Source: an uncultured Lautropia sp.
GTDB lineage: Bacteria; Pseudomonadota; Gammaproteobacteria; Burkholderiales; Burkholderiaceae_E
DNA length: 24,453 nt
Assembly (NCBI GenBank): GCA_938046755.1
Contig: CALIXC010000211.1
Coordinates: 1 to 24,453 of the forward strand
Direction of reading: 5' to 3'
Part shown: piece after piece, positions 7,829-15,109 of the stretch
Layout: the number at the start of each line of letters is the position of its first letter
Position numbering within the stretch: the first letter of the stretch is position 1
Position numbers and translations under genes: made by a program
Notes under the pieces: generated by a model
The model's input: the letters and a program-made list of their open reading frames with translations, nothing else
Database searches by the model: none
What the model was told of the DNA's origin: nothing

Positions 7829-9766
7829 TCAGGCGTGAGCGGCCGATTCCGGCGCGCGGACCTCGAGCCAGAGCACCCCGTAAGGTGCCAGCGTCACGCC
7901 ATCGCGCAGGCTGTATGAGCGGTCGGTCAGCAGGTCGCGTACCGGGTGATCGGGCATGGCCTGGAAGACCTGGGCCGGGCAGTGCTGCTCGAACTCGCTG
8001 TAGTTGGCCAGCACCAGCACCGTCTGCTGGGTGCTGCTGCGCGTATAGCCCAGCACGGCCGGATTGCCTGCCCGGTAGCCGATCAGCTCGCCTCCGGCGA
8101 AGGCCGGTGTGTTGGCGCGGATGATGATCATGCTGCGCAGGCCGGTGAAGATCTGGCCGGGCACCGTGTTGGGGTTGTTGCGCTGATCGTAGCGGGTCAC
8201 GTCGCGGTGCGGGCGGTGGATCCAGCGGCTGTCGTCGGCCTCGTCGGGCGAGTCCAGGTAGCTGGGGTCGTTCAGCGTGCCCACCTCGTCGCCCAGGTAG
8301 ATCAGCGGCAGGCCGCCGGTGCTCAGGATCACGCTGAACAGTAGCAGCATCCGCTGCACGGCCATCGGGTCACCCTGCTCCAGACCGGCCAGCGAGGCGA
8401 AGGTGCCGCTGACCCGGGCATCACCCGTGTCCGGATTCTCCTGGAACGGCACGCCGCGGGCGAAGCTGCCGGGGAAGCGGTTGTTGTAGAAGCGGTTCAG
8501 GAACTTGCGGTGGTCGTAGCCATTGATGCCGAACTGGGCGGCATCCTCGTCGGCAAAGGTCCAGCCGATGTCGTCATGGCTGCGTACGTAGTTCACCCAG
8601 GCTGTGTTGTGAGGCAGGTGGTGCCACTTCTCCAGCGCCTGTTGCAGCAGGTTCACCTCGCGGGTGGCCAGCGAGTTCCACTGTAGCGCCATCTGCAGCG
8701 GGTTGTATGACAGCTGGCACTCTTCCGGCGAGATGTAGGACATCACCTCGGCCGGATGCACGATGGCTTCGGACTTGAAGAGCAGCGAGGGCGCTGCAAT
8801 CCGGGCCAGCGCGTTGAAGGCACGGATCACGTTGTGCACCTCGGGCAGGCTCTCGCAGGGTGTGCCCGGCCGCTTCCAGACGAAGGCCACCGCGTCCAGA
8901 CGCAGGATCTCGGCGCCCAGGTTGGCGATCGACAGCATCTCGCCGGCCATGGCGTTAAATACCGCCGGATTGCTGTAGTTCAGATCCCACTGGAAGGAAT
9001 GGAAGGTCGTCCAGATCCAGCGGCCGTCGGGCAGCTGCGTAAAGGCGCCCCGGTGCTCGTCCGGGAAGATCTCGCGCACCGTGCGCTCATAGATGTCAGG
9101 CTGGGTGCGGTCGGGGAACAGGAAATAGAAGTCCTTGTACCTGGGATCATCCTGGACCGCGGCCTGTGCCCAGGGGTGGTCGTTGGCCGTGTGGTTGAAG
9201 ATGAAGTCCAGCACCAGGCTGATGCCTTCCTTGCGTAGCGCCTTGGCCAGCGTCCGCAGGTCGTCGATCGTGCCGATCTCGGGGTTCACGTCGCGGTAGC
9301 TGCTGACCGCGTAGCCGCCGTCGCTCCTGCCCGGCGGCACCTTGAATGGGGGCATCAGGTGCAGATAGGAAAGCCCCAGCTCCTTGAAGTAGGGGATCTG
9401 CTCCTGCAGGTTCTTCAGGTTGCCCGCGAAGCGATCCACGTAGAGGACGCCGCCCACCACCTTCTCCGACTGGAACCAGGTGGGGGTCTTCTCCCGGGCC
9501 TCGTCCAGCGCCTTCATCTCCTTCGGGCGCTCGGACCAACCGGTCCAGGCCGTGTCGACCAGCGTGTCGAGCTGCTCCAGGAAGTCCGGGCGATGCCCGT
9601 AGAGTGGCTGCAGGTTGTCCAGCAGCGCCGGCAGATGGGTTCTCAGTCGATCCTCGAACTGCTGCCACTGAGCACCGGTGGCCTTGCGGCCCAGACGGTG
9701 CACCAGCGCATTGCGCACATGTTCGAAAGCCAGGGTCTGTTGTTGTTCCAGTGTCAGCATGGCCAT
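7829..9766 (-). CDS. Amylosucrase (GH13, EC 2.4.1.4)
   Basis: A 645-residue glucansucrase that moves glucose from sucrose onto an alpha-1,4-glucan and releases fructose. It reads almost collinearly with Neisseria polysaccharea amylosucrase. The GH13 residues are Asp291 (ILRLDAVAF, nucleophile), Glu333 (FKSEAIVHP, acid/base) and Asp398 (VRSHDDIGW, transition-state stabiliser), all offset by +5 from the Neisseria numbering. DGGYAVSSYRDVNP, DFIFNHTANDHPWAQ, REVNLLQQALEKWHHLP and STGGLPLIYLGDEVGTLND are also amylosucrase-like. There is no signal peptide, so it should act in the cytoplasm. The ATG at 9766 is preferred over the ATG at 9811 because AGGA sits 5 nt upstream and the resulting length matches the family. 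It is the first gene of the minus-strand operon; the porin follows after 142 bp. Confidence 0.95.
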   Translation of the reverse strand: MAMLTLEQQQTLAFEHVRNALVHRLGRKATGAQWQQFEDRLRTHLPALLDNLQPLYGHRPDFLEQLDTLVDTAWTGWSERPKEMKALDEAREKTPTWFQSEKVVGGVLYVDRFAGNLKNLQEQIPYFKELGLSYLHLMPPFKVPPGRSDGGYAVSSYRDVNPEIGTIDDLRTLAKALRKEGISLVLDFIFNHTANDHPWAQAAVQDDPRYKDFYFLFPDRTQPDIYERTVREIFPDEHRGAFTQLPDGRWIWTTFHSFQWDLNYSNPAVFNAMAGEMLSIANLGAEILRLDAVAFVWKRPGTPCESLPEVHNVIRAFNALARIAAPSLLFKSEAIVHPAEVMSYISPEECQLSYNPLQMALQWNSLATREVNLLQQALEKWHHLPHNTAWVNYVRSHDDIGWTFADEDAAQFGINGYDHRKFLNRFYNNRFPGSFARGVPFQENPDTGDARVSGTFASLAGLEQGDPMAVQRMLLLFSVILSTGGLPLIYLGDEVGTLNDPSYLDSPDEADDSRWIHRPHRDVTRYDQRNNPNTVPGQIFTGLRSMIIIRANTPAFAGGELIGYRAGNPAVLGYTRSSTQQTVLVLANYSEFEQHCPAQVFQAMPDHPVRDLLTDRSYSLRDGVTLAPYGVLWLEVRAPESAAHA

Positions 9767-9869
9767 GTCCGTCCTGCAGGGGTTGCGTGATGCACAAATG
9801 AGATGGGTCATGACGCGTGGCCGCTCTCACGGTGCTAGGCCCTCCTGCCAGGCCTGCCCAGGCGTTTTC

Positions 9870-9888
9870 ACGTTCGTAACTCGAACGT
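9870..9888. promoter_or_regulatory. Candidate operator dyad upstream of the amylosucrase operon
   Basis: ACGTTCG (9870-9876), a 5-nt centre TAACT, and CGAACGT (9882-9888) form a perfect 7-bp inverted repeat about 105 bp before the amylosucrase start. The symmetry resumes three bases further out (GTT on the left, AAC on the right). The right arm overlaps the palindrome GTTGCAAC (9887-9894). This shape suits a dimeric repressor or activator, for example a LacI- or TetR-type sugar regulator. No regulator gene is present in the window. Confidence 0.45.
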
Positions 9889-10250
9889 TGCAACACGTCA
9901 CATCGCAAAAATGTACTACGCTCGGGGGCAACGCAGCGCAGCAAAACCTACGGACAGACGTGGAATCTGCAAAATGGCAGGGATGGCGACCGGACAGCCT
10001 ATTCGGCAGGCTATTCAATGACCTTCTGCCGTTGGAAACGTCGCCAAAGAAGGCATGCGAGGCAACTGGGGACCTCGAAAGACCGGGCTGGGCTCGGTCA
10101 TGCTGCAGGTGCGCATGACAGGCTGGAAACCTGCGACCGTCCGATCGTCGGTTCCCGATGGTGTTCTTGAGGGGCGAGGGAGGGGCGCTTCGTCCTGGCC
10201 TGCCCCCATTGGGATCCAGGGAGTCCGGACCGATTCGTGCCCCGTCATGG

Positions 10251-10280
10251 TTGCGTCCGGATGGGTGCGCGGTTTATACT
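10251..10280 (+). promoter_or_regulatory. Sigma70-like promoter of the rplC (truncated S10) operon
   Basis: TTGCGT (10251-10256) and TATACT (10275-10280) are 18 bp apart. The start of transcription would be near 10287, giving a leader of about 65 nt before rplC. The bases just after the -10 box are TTCCCGC, a partly GC-rich discriminator as often seen in stringently controlled ribosomal promoters. Confidence 0.6.
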
Positions 10281-10296
10281 TTCCCGCTTTGGTAAG

Positions 10297-10321
10297 GCTT
10301 GCGGCCAATCGAAGCCGCAGG
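10297..10321 (+). promoter_or_regulatory. Leader hairpin upstream of rplC
   Basis: TGCGGC (10300-10305) pairs with GCCGCA (10314-10319) around an 8-nt loop, and two more pairs (one G-T wobble) extend the stem outward. It lies in the predicted rplC leader, about 30 nt before the start codon and clear of the GAAGGGGG ribosome site. It could be a control element of the operon. I could not match it to the known E. coli L4 leader. Confidence 0.35.
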
Positions 10322-10351
10322 TGTCGATAATCGCTTGAAGGGGGTCTCCGC

Positions 10352-11086
10352 ATGGGGTCTCAGGCTGATGTTTCCGGCGGCGCCGGAAGTCAGGCTAGTT
10401 CCGCTTTTGGTCTGCTGGGCCGAAAGGTCGGAATGATGCGAATCTTTACTGATGACGGCGAAAGCATTCCGGTCACCGTCATCGATGTTTCCGGTAACCG
10501 GGTCTCGCAGGTCAAATCCGTCGAAAAAGACGGTTACTCTGCCGTCCAGCTCGTCTATGGCGAGCGTCGCGCATCCCGCGTCAATGCCGCTGAAGCAGGT
10601 CACTATGCCAAGGCTGGCGTCCAGGCCGGTACCGTGGCTGCCGAATTCCACGTCTCGCCCGAGCGTGCTGCCGAAGTTCCGGCTGGCACGGTGCTGGGTG
10701 CAGATCACTTCGTGGTCGGTCAGTACATCGACGTGCAGGGTACCTCGCAAGGTAAAGGCTTTGCCGGCACCATCAAACGTCACAACTTCGGTTCCCAGCG
10801 TGCCTCGCACGGTAACTCGCGTTCGCACCGCGTTCCGGGTTCCATCGGCATGGCGCAGGATCCGGGTCGCGTGTTCCCGGGTCAGCGCATGTCCGGTCAG
10901 ATGGGTAACGTCACCCGCACCGTTCAGAATCTGGTCGTCGAGCGCATCGACACCGACCGTGGTCTGCTGCTGGTTCGTGGCGCCGTGCCGGGCTCGGCTG
11001 GCGGTCATCTGGTCATCACCCCGTCGGTCAAGCGCCGCCTGAAGCCCGTCCGGGCCGAGGCTGCCGAGGCCAAGGGCAAGGCTTGA
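10352..11086 (+). CDS. rplC: Large-subunit ribosomal protein L3 (uL3), N-terminally extended
   Basis: A 244-residue protein of the 50S core that binds 23S rRNA early in assembly and reaches toward the peptidyl transferase centre. The recognisable family sequence begins only at residue 19 (FGLLGRKVGMMRIFTDDG). The loop HGNSRSHRVPGSIGMAQDPGRV keeps the glutamine (Gln169) that PrmB methylates in E. coli. The ATG has a good ribosome site (GAAGGGGG, 8 nt away). Between it and the conserved start there is no other ATG, GTG or TTG in frame, so the extra ~17 residues (Ser/Gly/Ala-rich) appear real. A short Ala/Lys tail follows at the C-terminus. It is the first gene of the operon here; rpsJ, the usual upstream neighbour, is missing. 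Confidence 0.97.
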   Translation: MGSQADVSGGAGSQASSAFGLLGRKVGMMRIFTDDGESIPVTVIDVSGNRVSQVKSVEKDGYSAVQLVYGERRASRVNAAEAGHYAKAGVQAGTVAAEFHVSPERAAEVPAGTVLGADHFVVGQYIDVQGTSQGKGFAGTIKRHNFGSQRASHGNSRSHRVPGSIGMAQDPGRVFPGQRMSGQMGNVTRTVQNLVVERIDTDRGLLLVRGAVPGSAGGHLVITPSVKRRLKPVRAEAAEAKGKA

Positions 11087-11103
11087 GAGAGGATCGTTCG
11101 AAC

Positions 11104-11724
11104 ATGGAACTAAATATCTTGAACGATCAGGGTCAGAAGGCTGGCGCCGTCTCGGTGGTCGACACCGTTTTCGGCACCGACTTCAATGAGCCGCTGATTC
11201 ACCAGATCGTCGTGGCCTATCAGGCCAACGCCCGCAGCGGCAACCGTGCCCAGAAGGACCGTACCGAGGTCCGTCACTCCACGAAGAAGCCGTGGCGTCA
11301 GAAAGGCACGGGTCGCGCCCGCGCCGGTATGACCTCCAGCCCGCTGTGGCGCGGAGGCGGTCGCATCTTCCCGAACAAGCCGGATGAGAACTTCTCGCAG
11401 AAGGTCAACCGGAAGATGTATCGCGCCGGCATGCGCTCCATCCTGTCGCAGCTGGTCCGCGAAGACCGTCTGTCGGTGGTCGAGTCGCTGAAGCTGGAAG
11501 CGCCCAAGACCAAACTGCTGGTCGGCAAGCTCAACGGCATGGGTCTGAAGTCCACGCTCATCGTGGTGGACAACGAAGACGAGAACCTCTATCTGGCGGC
11601 TCGCAACCTGCCGCACGTGCTGGTGCTCGAAACCCGCCACATCGACCCGCTGTCGCTGGTCCATTACGACAACGTCCTGGTCACCAAGCAGGCGCTGGCG
11701 CAGATTCAGGAGATGCTGGGATGA
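11104..11724 (+). CDS. rplD: Large-subunit ribosomal protein L4 (uL4)
   Basis: 206 residues. The conserved extended loop KKPWRQKGTGRAR (residues 61-73) reaches the polypeptide exit tunnel and forms part of the macrolide-sensitive constriction. In E. coli, L4 also represses its own operon, but the leader it binds lies before rpsJ, which is not here, so regulation may differ. The ATG at 11104 is used because it matches the family start (MELN) and lies about 10 nt behind AGAGAGGA; a TTG at 11083 would overlap the rplC stop and add seven unusual residues. The stop overlaps the rplW start in ATGA. Confidence 0.96.
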   Translation: MELNILNDQGQKAGAVSVVDTVFGTDFNEPLIHQIVVAYQANARSGNRAQKDRTEVRHSTKKPWRQKGTGRARAGMTSSPLWRGGGRIFPNKPDENFSQKVNRKMYRAGMRSILSQLVREDRLSVVESLKLEAPKTKLLVGKLNGMGLKSTLIVVDNEDENLYLAARNLPHVLVLETRHIDPLSLVHYDNVLVTKQALAQIQEMLG

Positions 11725-12017
11725 ATCCGAATCGTCTGACACAAGTGGTGATCGCTCCGGTCATCTCCGAGAAAAGCACGCTGGTGGGCGAAAAGCAGAA
11801 CCAGTACGTCTTCCGGGTGATGCAGGATGCCACCAAGGGTGAAGTGAAGGCTGCCATCGAGTCGCTGTTCAAGGTGACGGTCGATGCGGTCAACATGGTC
11901 AACATCGCGGGCAAGCAGAAGCGCTTCGGCCGCGGCATGGGGCGTCGGCGGAACATCCGCAAGGCGTATGTCAGTCTGGCAGCGGGCCAAGAGATCAATT
12001 TCGCGGAGACCAAGTAA
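11721..12017 (+). CDS. rplW: Large-subunit ribosomal protein L23 (uL23)
   Basis: 98 residues, the normal length. It sits at the tunnel exit and is the docking site for trigger factor and the signal recognition particle; the contact motif ISEKST with Glu17 is kept. The basic segment KQKRFGRGMGRRRNIRKAYV binds 23S rRNA. Its ATG overlaps the rplD stop by 4 bp and its TAA is directly followed by the rplB ATG, so translation of the three genes is probably coupled. Confidence 0.96.
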   Translation: MNPNRLTQVVIAPVISEKSTLVGEKQNQYVFRVMQDATKGEVKAAIESLFKVTVDAVNMVNIAGKQKRFGRGMGRRRNIRKAYVSLAAGQEINFAETK

Positions 12018-12845
12018 ATGCCGGTCGTGAAACTGAAACCGACGTCGCCCGGCCGCCGGGCGATGGTCAAGGTCGTTACTCCGACCTTGCACAAGGGCGC
12101 CCCGGTTGCGTCGCTGATCGAGCCGAAGAAACGCGGCTCGGGTCGCAACAACCTGGGTCACATCACCACCCGTCATCGTGGTGGTGGTCACAAGCGTCAT
12201 TACCGGATCGTCGACTTCCGCCGCAACAAGGACGGTATTCCCGCCCGCGTCGAGCGCCTGGAATATGATCCGAACCGTAGCGCCCACCTGGCCCTGCTGC
12301 TGTACGCAGACGGCGAGCGCCGCTACATCCTGGCACCGCGTGGCGTTTCGGCCGGCGCCGAACTGATGTCCGGTTCCGAGGCTCCGATCCGCGCTGGCAA
12401 CACCCTGCCCATCCGCAACATCCCTGTGGGTTCCACGATCCACAACATCGAGATGCAGCCGGGCAAAGGCGGTCAGATTGCTCGTTCCGCTGGTGGTTCT
12501 GCACAGCTGCTGGCGCGTGAAGGCATCTACGCACAGGTTCGTCTGCGTTCCGGCGAGATCCGTCGCATCCACATCGAGTGCCGTGCAACCCTGGGCGAAG
12601 TCGGCAACGGCGAGCACAGCCTGCGCCAGATCGGCAAGGCCGGTGCCACCCGCTGGCGTGGTATCCGCCCGACGGTTCGTGGCGTGGCCATGAACCCGAT
12701 CGACCACCCGCACGGTGGTGGTGAGGGTCGCACGGGTGAGGGCCGCGTGCCTGTCAACCCGTGGGGCAAGCCGACCAAGGGCTATCGCACCCGTCGCAAC
12801 AAGCGCAGCGATTCGATGATCGTTCAGCGGCGCAAGAAGAAATAA
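12018..12845 (+). CDS. rplB: Large-subunit ribosomal protein L2 (uL2)
   Basis: 275 residues, the usual size. L2 is a primary 23S rRNA binder needed for subunit joining and peptidyl transferase activity. The signature MNPIDHPHGGGEGRTGEGR (around residues 215-235) includes the histidine equivalent to E. coli His229. The N-terminal LKPTSPGRRAM and the HITTRHRGGGHKRHYR block are the RNA-binding OB-fold part. The ATG abuts the rplW stop with no gap. Confidence 0.97.
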   Translation: MPVVKLKPTSPGRRAMVKVVTPTLHKGAPVASLIEPKKRGSGRNNLGHITTRHRGGGHKRHYRIVDFRRNKDGIPARVERLEYDPNRSAHLALLLYADGERRYILAPRGVSAGAELMSGSEAPIRAGNTLPIRNIPVGSTIHNIEMQPGKGGQIARSAGGSAQLLAREGIYAQVRLRSGEIRRIHIECRATLGEVGNGEHSLRQIGKAGATRWRGIRPTVRGVAMNPIDHPHGGGEGRTGEGRVPVNPWGKPTKGYRTRRNKRSDSMIVQRRKKK

Positions 12846-12858
12846 CCGGTAATACGAC

Positions 12859-13134
12859 ATGGCACGTTCAATCAAGAAGGGTCCGTTTGTCGACCATCAC
12901 TTGCTGGCAAAAGTCGATGCAGTTGCATCGGGCAAGGACAAGCGCCCAATCAAAACCTGGTCGCGTCGTTCGACGGTTCTGCCTGAGTTCATTGGCCTGA
13001 CCATTGCCGTTCACAACGGCAGGCAGCACGTTCCGGTGTTCATCAACGAGAACATGGTGGGTCACAAGCTGGGTGAATTCGCGCTGACTCGCACGTTCAA
13101 AGGGCACGCCGCCGACAAGAAGGCCAAGCGCTGA
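12859..13134 (+). CDS. rpsS: Small-subunit ribosomal protein S19 (uS19)
   Basis: 91 residues. It is a 30S head protein that contacts S13 and, through the inter-subunit bridge, the large subunit. It starts ARSIKKGPFVDHHLL and holds the family block IKTWSRRSTVLPEFIGLTIAVHNG and the ending FALTRTFKGH. It begins 13 bp after rplB. An 80-bp gap follows before rplV, with only weak inverted repeats. Confidence 0.97.
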   Translation: MARSIKKGPFVDHHLLAKVDAVASGKDKRPIKTWSRRSTVLPEFIGLTIAVHNGRQHVPVFINENMVGHKLGEFALTRTFKGHAADKKAKR

Positions 13135-13214
13135 TGGTGAGGGCCGCCGCAGACCCCGTGTCCAAGGTGGCCCGCCCCATGTTGGCCTGACAAGATCAAG
13201 GGAAAGTTGACGAG

Positions 13215-13556
13215 ATGGAAACTCAAGCAGTCCTGCGCGGTGTCCGGATTTCTGCCCAGAAGGGTCGCCTGGTGGCAGACCAGGTTCGCGGAAAGTCGGT
13301 GGAAGCTGCGCTCAATATCCTGAATTTCTCGCCCAAGAAAGCGGCGAAGATTCTCAAGAAGGTGCTCGAATCGGCCATTGCCAATGCCGAGCACAACGAT
13401 GGTGCAGACGTGGACGAACTCCGGGTCAGCCGGGTTCACGTCGAGAAAGGCCAGTCGCTGCGTCGTTTCTCGGCGCGCGCCAAGGGTCGCGGCGTCCGCA
13501 TCGAGAAACAAACCTGCCATATCTACCTGACGGTCGGTACTGGCAAGAAGTCCTGA
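13215..13556 (+). CDS. rplV: Large-subunit ribosomal protein L22 (uL22)
   Basis: 113 residues, slightly longer than the usual 110. The globular part (GVRISAQKGRLVADQVRGK) binds several 23S domains. The long beta-hairpin (VEKGQSLRRFSARAKGRGVRI, residues ~79-99) lines the exit tunnel opposite L4 and is a known place for macrolide-resistance changes; no unusual insertion is seen in it. AAGG lies 12 nt before the ATG, so the ribosome site is only moderate. rpsC follows after 20 bp. Confidence 0.96.
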   Translation: METQAVLRGVRISAQKGRLVADQVRGKSVEAALNILNFSPKKAAKILKKVLESAIANAEHNDGADVDELRVSRVHVEKGQSLRRFSARAKGRGVRIEKQTCHIYLTVGTGKKS

Positions 13557-13576
13557 GCTGAGGAAGGACCGAGAAA

Positions 13577-14425
13577 ATGGGACAGAAAATTCACCCGACC
13601 GGATTCCGGCTTGCCGTCAGCCGCAACTGGGCTTCGCGTTGGTACGCAGGTAACAAAGACTTCGCCGGCATGCTTGCAGACGACTTGCAAGTGCGCGAGT
13701 TCCTCAAGAAGCGCCTGAAGAACGCCTCGGTTGGCCGCGTGCTGATCGAGCGTCCCGCCAAGAATGCGCGCATCACCATCTACTCGGCTCGTCCGGGCGT
13801 GGTGATCGGCAAGAAGGGCGAGGACATCGAGCGTCTGAAGGTCGAGCTGACCAAGACGCTGGGGGTGCCCGTGCACGTCAACATCGAGGAAATCCGCAAG
13901 CCTGAGCTGGATGCCCAACTGATCGCTGACTCGATCACCCAGCAGCTGGAAAAGCGCATCATGTTCCGCCGCGCCATGAAACGCGCCATGCAGAACGCCA
14001 TGCGCCTGGGTGCCCAGGGTATCAAGATCATGAGCGCCGGTCGTCTGAACGGTGCCGAGATCGCCCGTACCGAGTGGTATCGCGAAGGTCGTGTGCCCCT
14101 GCATACCCTGCGCGCCGACGTGGACTACGGTACCTCCGAAGCCCACACCACCTATGGCATCATCGGTGTCAAGGTCTGGGTCTACAAGGGTGACACCCTG
14201 GGTCGCGGCGAAGCGCCCGAGACCACCGAGAAGGAAGCAGCCGGCAACGAGCGTGAAGACCGTCGTGGTCGCCGCCCGGGCCGTCCTGGTGCTGCCCCCG
14301 GTCGTGGTCGTCGTCGTGAGGCCGGTGCCGAAGGCGCCGATGCCCGCGCCCCTGGTCGTCGCGCGCCCCGCAAGGCCACTGTCGAAGCAGCGCCTGCCAC
14401 GGCAGAAGACAAGGGCGACAACTGA
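13577..14425 (+). CDS. rpsC: Small-subunit ribosomal protein S3 (uS3) with long basic C-terminal tail
   Basis: 282 residues, against 233 in E. coli. S3 forms part of the mRNA entry channel and has helicase-supporting Arg/Lys residues. The KH domain shows the G-x-x-G loop in VVIGKKGEDIERL (about residues 75-87). The C-terminal S3 domain ends near GDTLGRGEAPE at about residue 216. The remaining ~65 residues are a low-complexity tail rich in Arg, Gly, Pro and Ala, ending in acidic residues. Betaproteobacterial S3 proteins often carry such a tail, though the length and composition vary. The ribosome site is GAGGAAGGA, 9 nt upstream. Confidence 0.96.
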   Translation: MGQKIHPTGFRLAVSRNWASRWYAGNKDFAGMLADDLQVREFLKKRLKNASVGRVLIERPAKNARITIYSARPGVVIGKKGEDIERLKVELTKTLGVPVHVNIEEIRKPELDAQLIADSITQQLEKRIMFRRAMKRAMQNAMRLGAQGIKIMSAGRLNGAEIARTEWYREGRVPLHTLRADVDYGTSEAHTTYGIIGVKVWVYKGDTLGRGEAPETTEKEAAGNEREDRRGRRPGRPGAAPGRGRRREAGAEGADARAPGRRAPRKATVEAAPATAEDKGDN

Positions 14426-14476
14426 TGGGTCTGCCTGTGCAGTCCGATGAGTGAACCAAGCTAAGGTAGAAGAATC

Positions 14477-14893
14477 ATGTTGCAACCCTCCAGACGTAAA
14501 TACCGGAAGGAACAGAAAGGCCGCAACACGGGTCTCGCCACCCGTGGCGCCACCGTTGCCTTCGGTGAATTCGGCCTGAAGGCGACCGCTCGTGGTCGCC
14601 TGACGGCTCGTCAGATCGAATCGGCTCGTCGTGCCATGACGCGTCACATCAAACGGGGTGGTCGGATCTGGATCCGCATCTTCCCGGACAAGCCGATTTC
14701 CCAGAAACCTGCGGAAGTCCGTATGGGTAACGGTAAGGGCAACCCGGAATACTGGGTCGCCGAGATCCAGCCCGGCAAGGTGCTCTACGAGATGGACGGC
14801 GTGAACGAAGCGCTGGCCCGTGAAGCCTTCGCCCTGGCTGCGGCCAAGCTGCCGTTGTCCACGGTTTTCGTCACCCGTCAGATTGGCGCCTGA
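14477..14893 (+). CDS. rplP: Large-subunit ribosomal protein L16 (uL16)
   Basis: 138 residues, normal length. It helps shape the A site and tRNA accommodation. It starts MLQPSRRKYRKEQKGRN and keeps EVRMGNGKGNPEYWVAEIQPGKVLYEMDGV; the Arg in VRMG corresponds to the one hydroxylated in E. coli L16. AAGG lies about 11 nt before the ATG. It follows rpsC after 51 bp and is followed by rpmC after 18 bp. Confidence 0.97.
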   Translation: MLQPSRRKYRKEQKGRNTGLATRGATVAFGEFGLKATARGRLTARQIESARRAMTRHIKRGGRIWIRIFPDKPISQKPAEVRMGNGKGNPEYWVAEIQPGKVLYEMDGVNEALAREAFALAAAKLPLSTVFVTRQIGA

Positions 14894-14911
14894 CGCCAAC
14901 TGGAGTCGAAG

Positions 14912-15109
14912 ATGAAAGCGACAGAACTGAGAACCAAGGACGTGGCAGGTCTGCAGCAGGAGCTGAGTGATCTGGGCCGCGCGCATTTCGCGCTGCGCAT
15001 GCAGATTGCCACTCAGCAGAACAGCAATACCGCCCAACTGAAGCGGCTGCGCCGCGACATCGCTCGCGTGCAGACCGTCATCAAAGAGAAGCAGGTGGCA
15101 GCCAAATGA
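14912..15109 (+). CDS. rpmC: Large-subunit ribosomal protein L29 (uL29)
   Basis: 65 residues forming two helices (L29 is an all-alpha hairpin near the tunnel exit beside L23). The family features MKATELRTKD at the start, LQQELSDLGRAHFALRMQIATQQ, and LKRLRRDIARVQTVIKEK at the end are present. Its stop overlaps the rpsQ start in ATGA, so the two are probably translated together. Confidence 0.95.
   Translation: MKATELRTKDVAGLQQELSDLGRAHFALRMQIATQQNSNTAQLKRLRRDIARVQTVIKEKQVAAK

Larger units (their letters stand above)
9767..10351. other. 585-bp divergent intergenic region between amylosucrase and rplC
   Basis: No gene was found here. The open frames that cross it look like chance frames in GC-rich DNA. 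The left part (9870-9894) holds a strong dyad, and the right part (10251-10351) holds the rplC promoter and a leader hairpin. A lone 6-bp stem CGGCAG/CTGCCG flanks 10003-10030, with the direct repeat CTATTC nearby. I saw no remnant of rpsJ or tuf. I also saw no convincing -35/-10 pair for the amylosucrase operon. Confidence 0.6.

Noticed and set aside
9767..9811. Upstream ATG at 9811 for amylosucrase
   Set aside because: It would add 15 residues unlike the family; the nearest purine-rich stretch is 14 nt away, whereas the ATG at 9766 has AGGA at 5 nt.
9678..10118. Open frame crossing the region upstream of amylosucrase
   Set aside because: Its first part is antisense to the amylosucrase coding region, and the rest shows no family resemblance or ribosome site.
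13523..15037. Open frame of 504 codons on the minus strand
   Set aside because: It lies wholly antisense to rpsC, rplP and rpmC, is low in hydrophobic order, has no family resemblance, and is of a type common opposite GC-rich genes.
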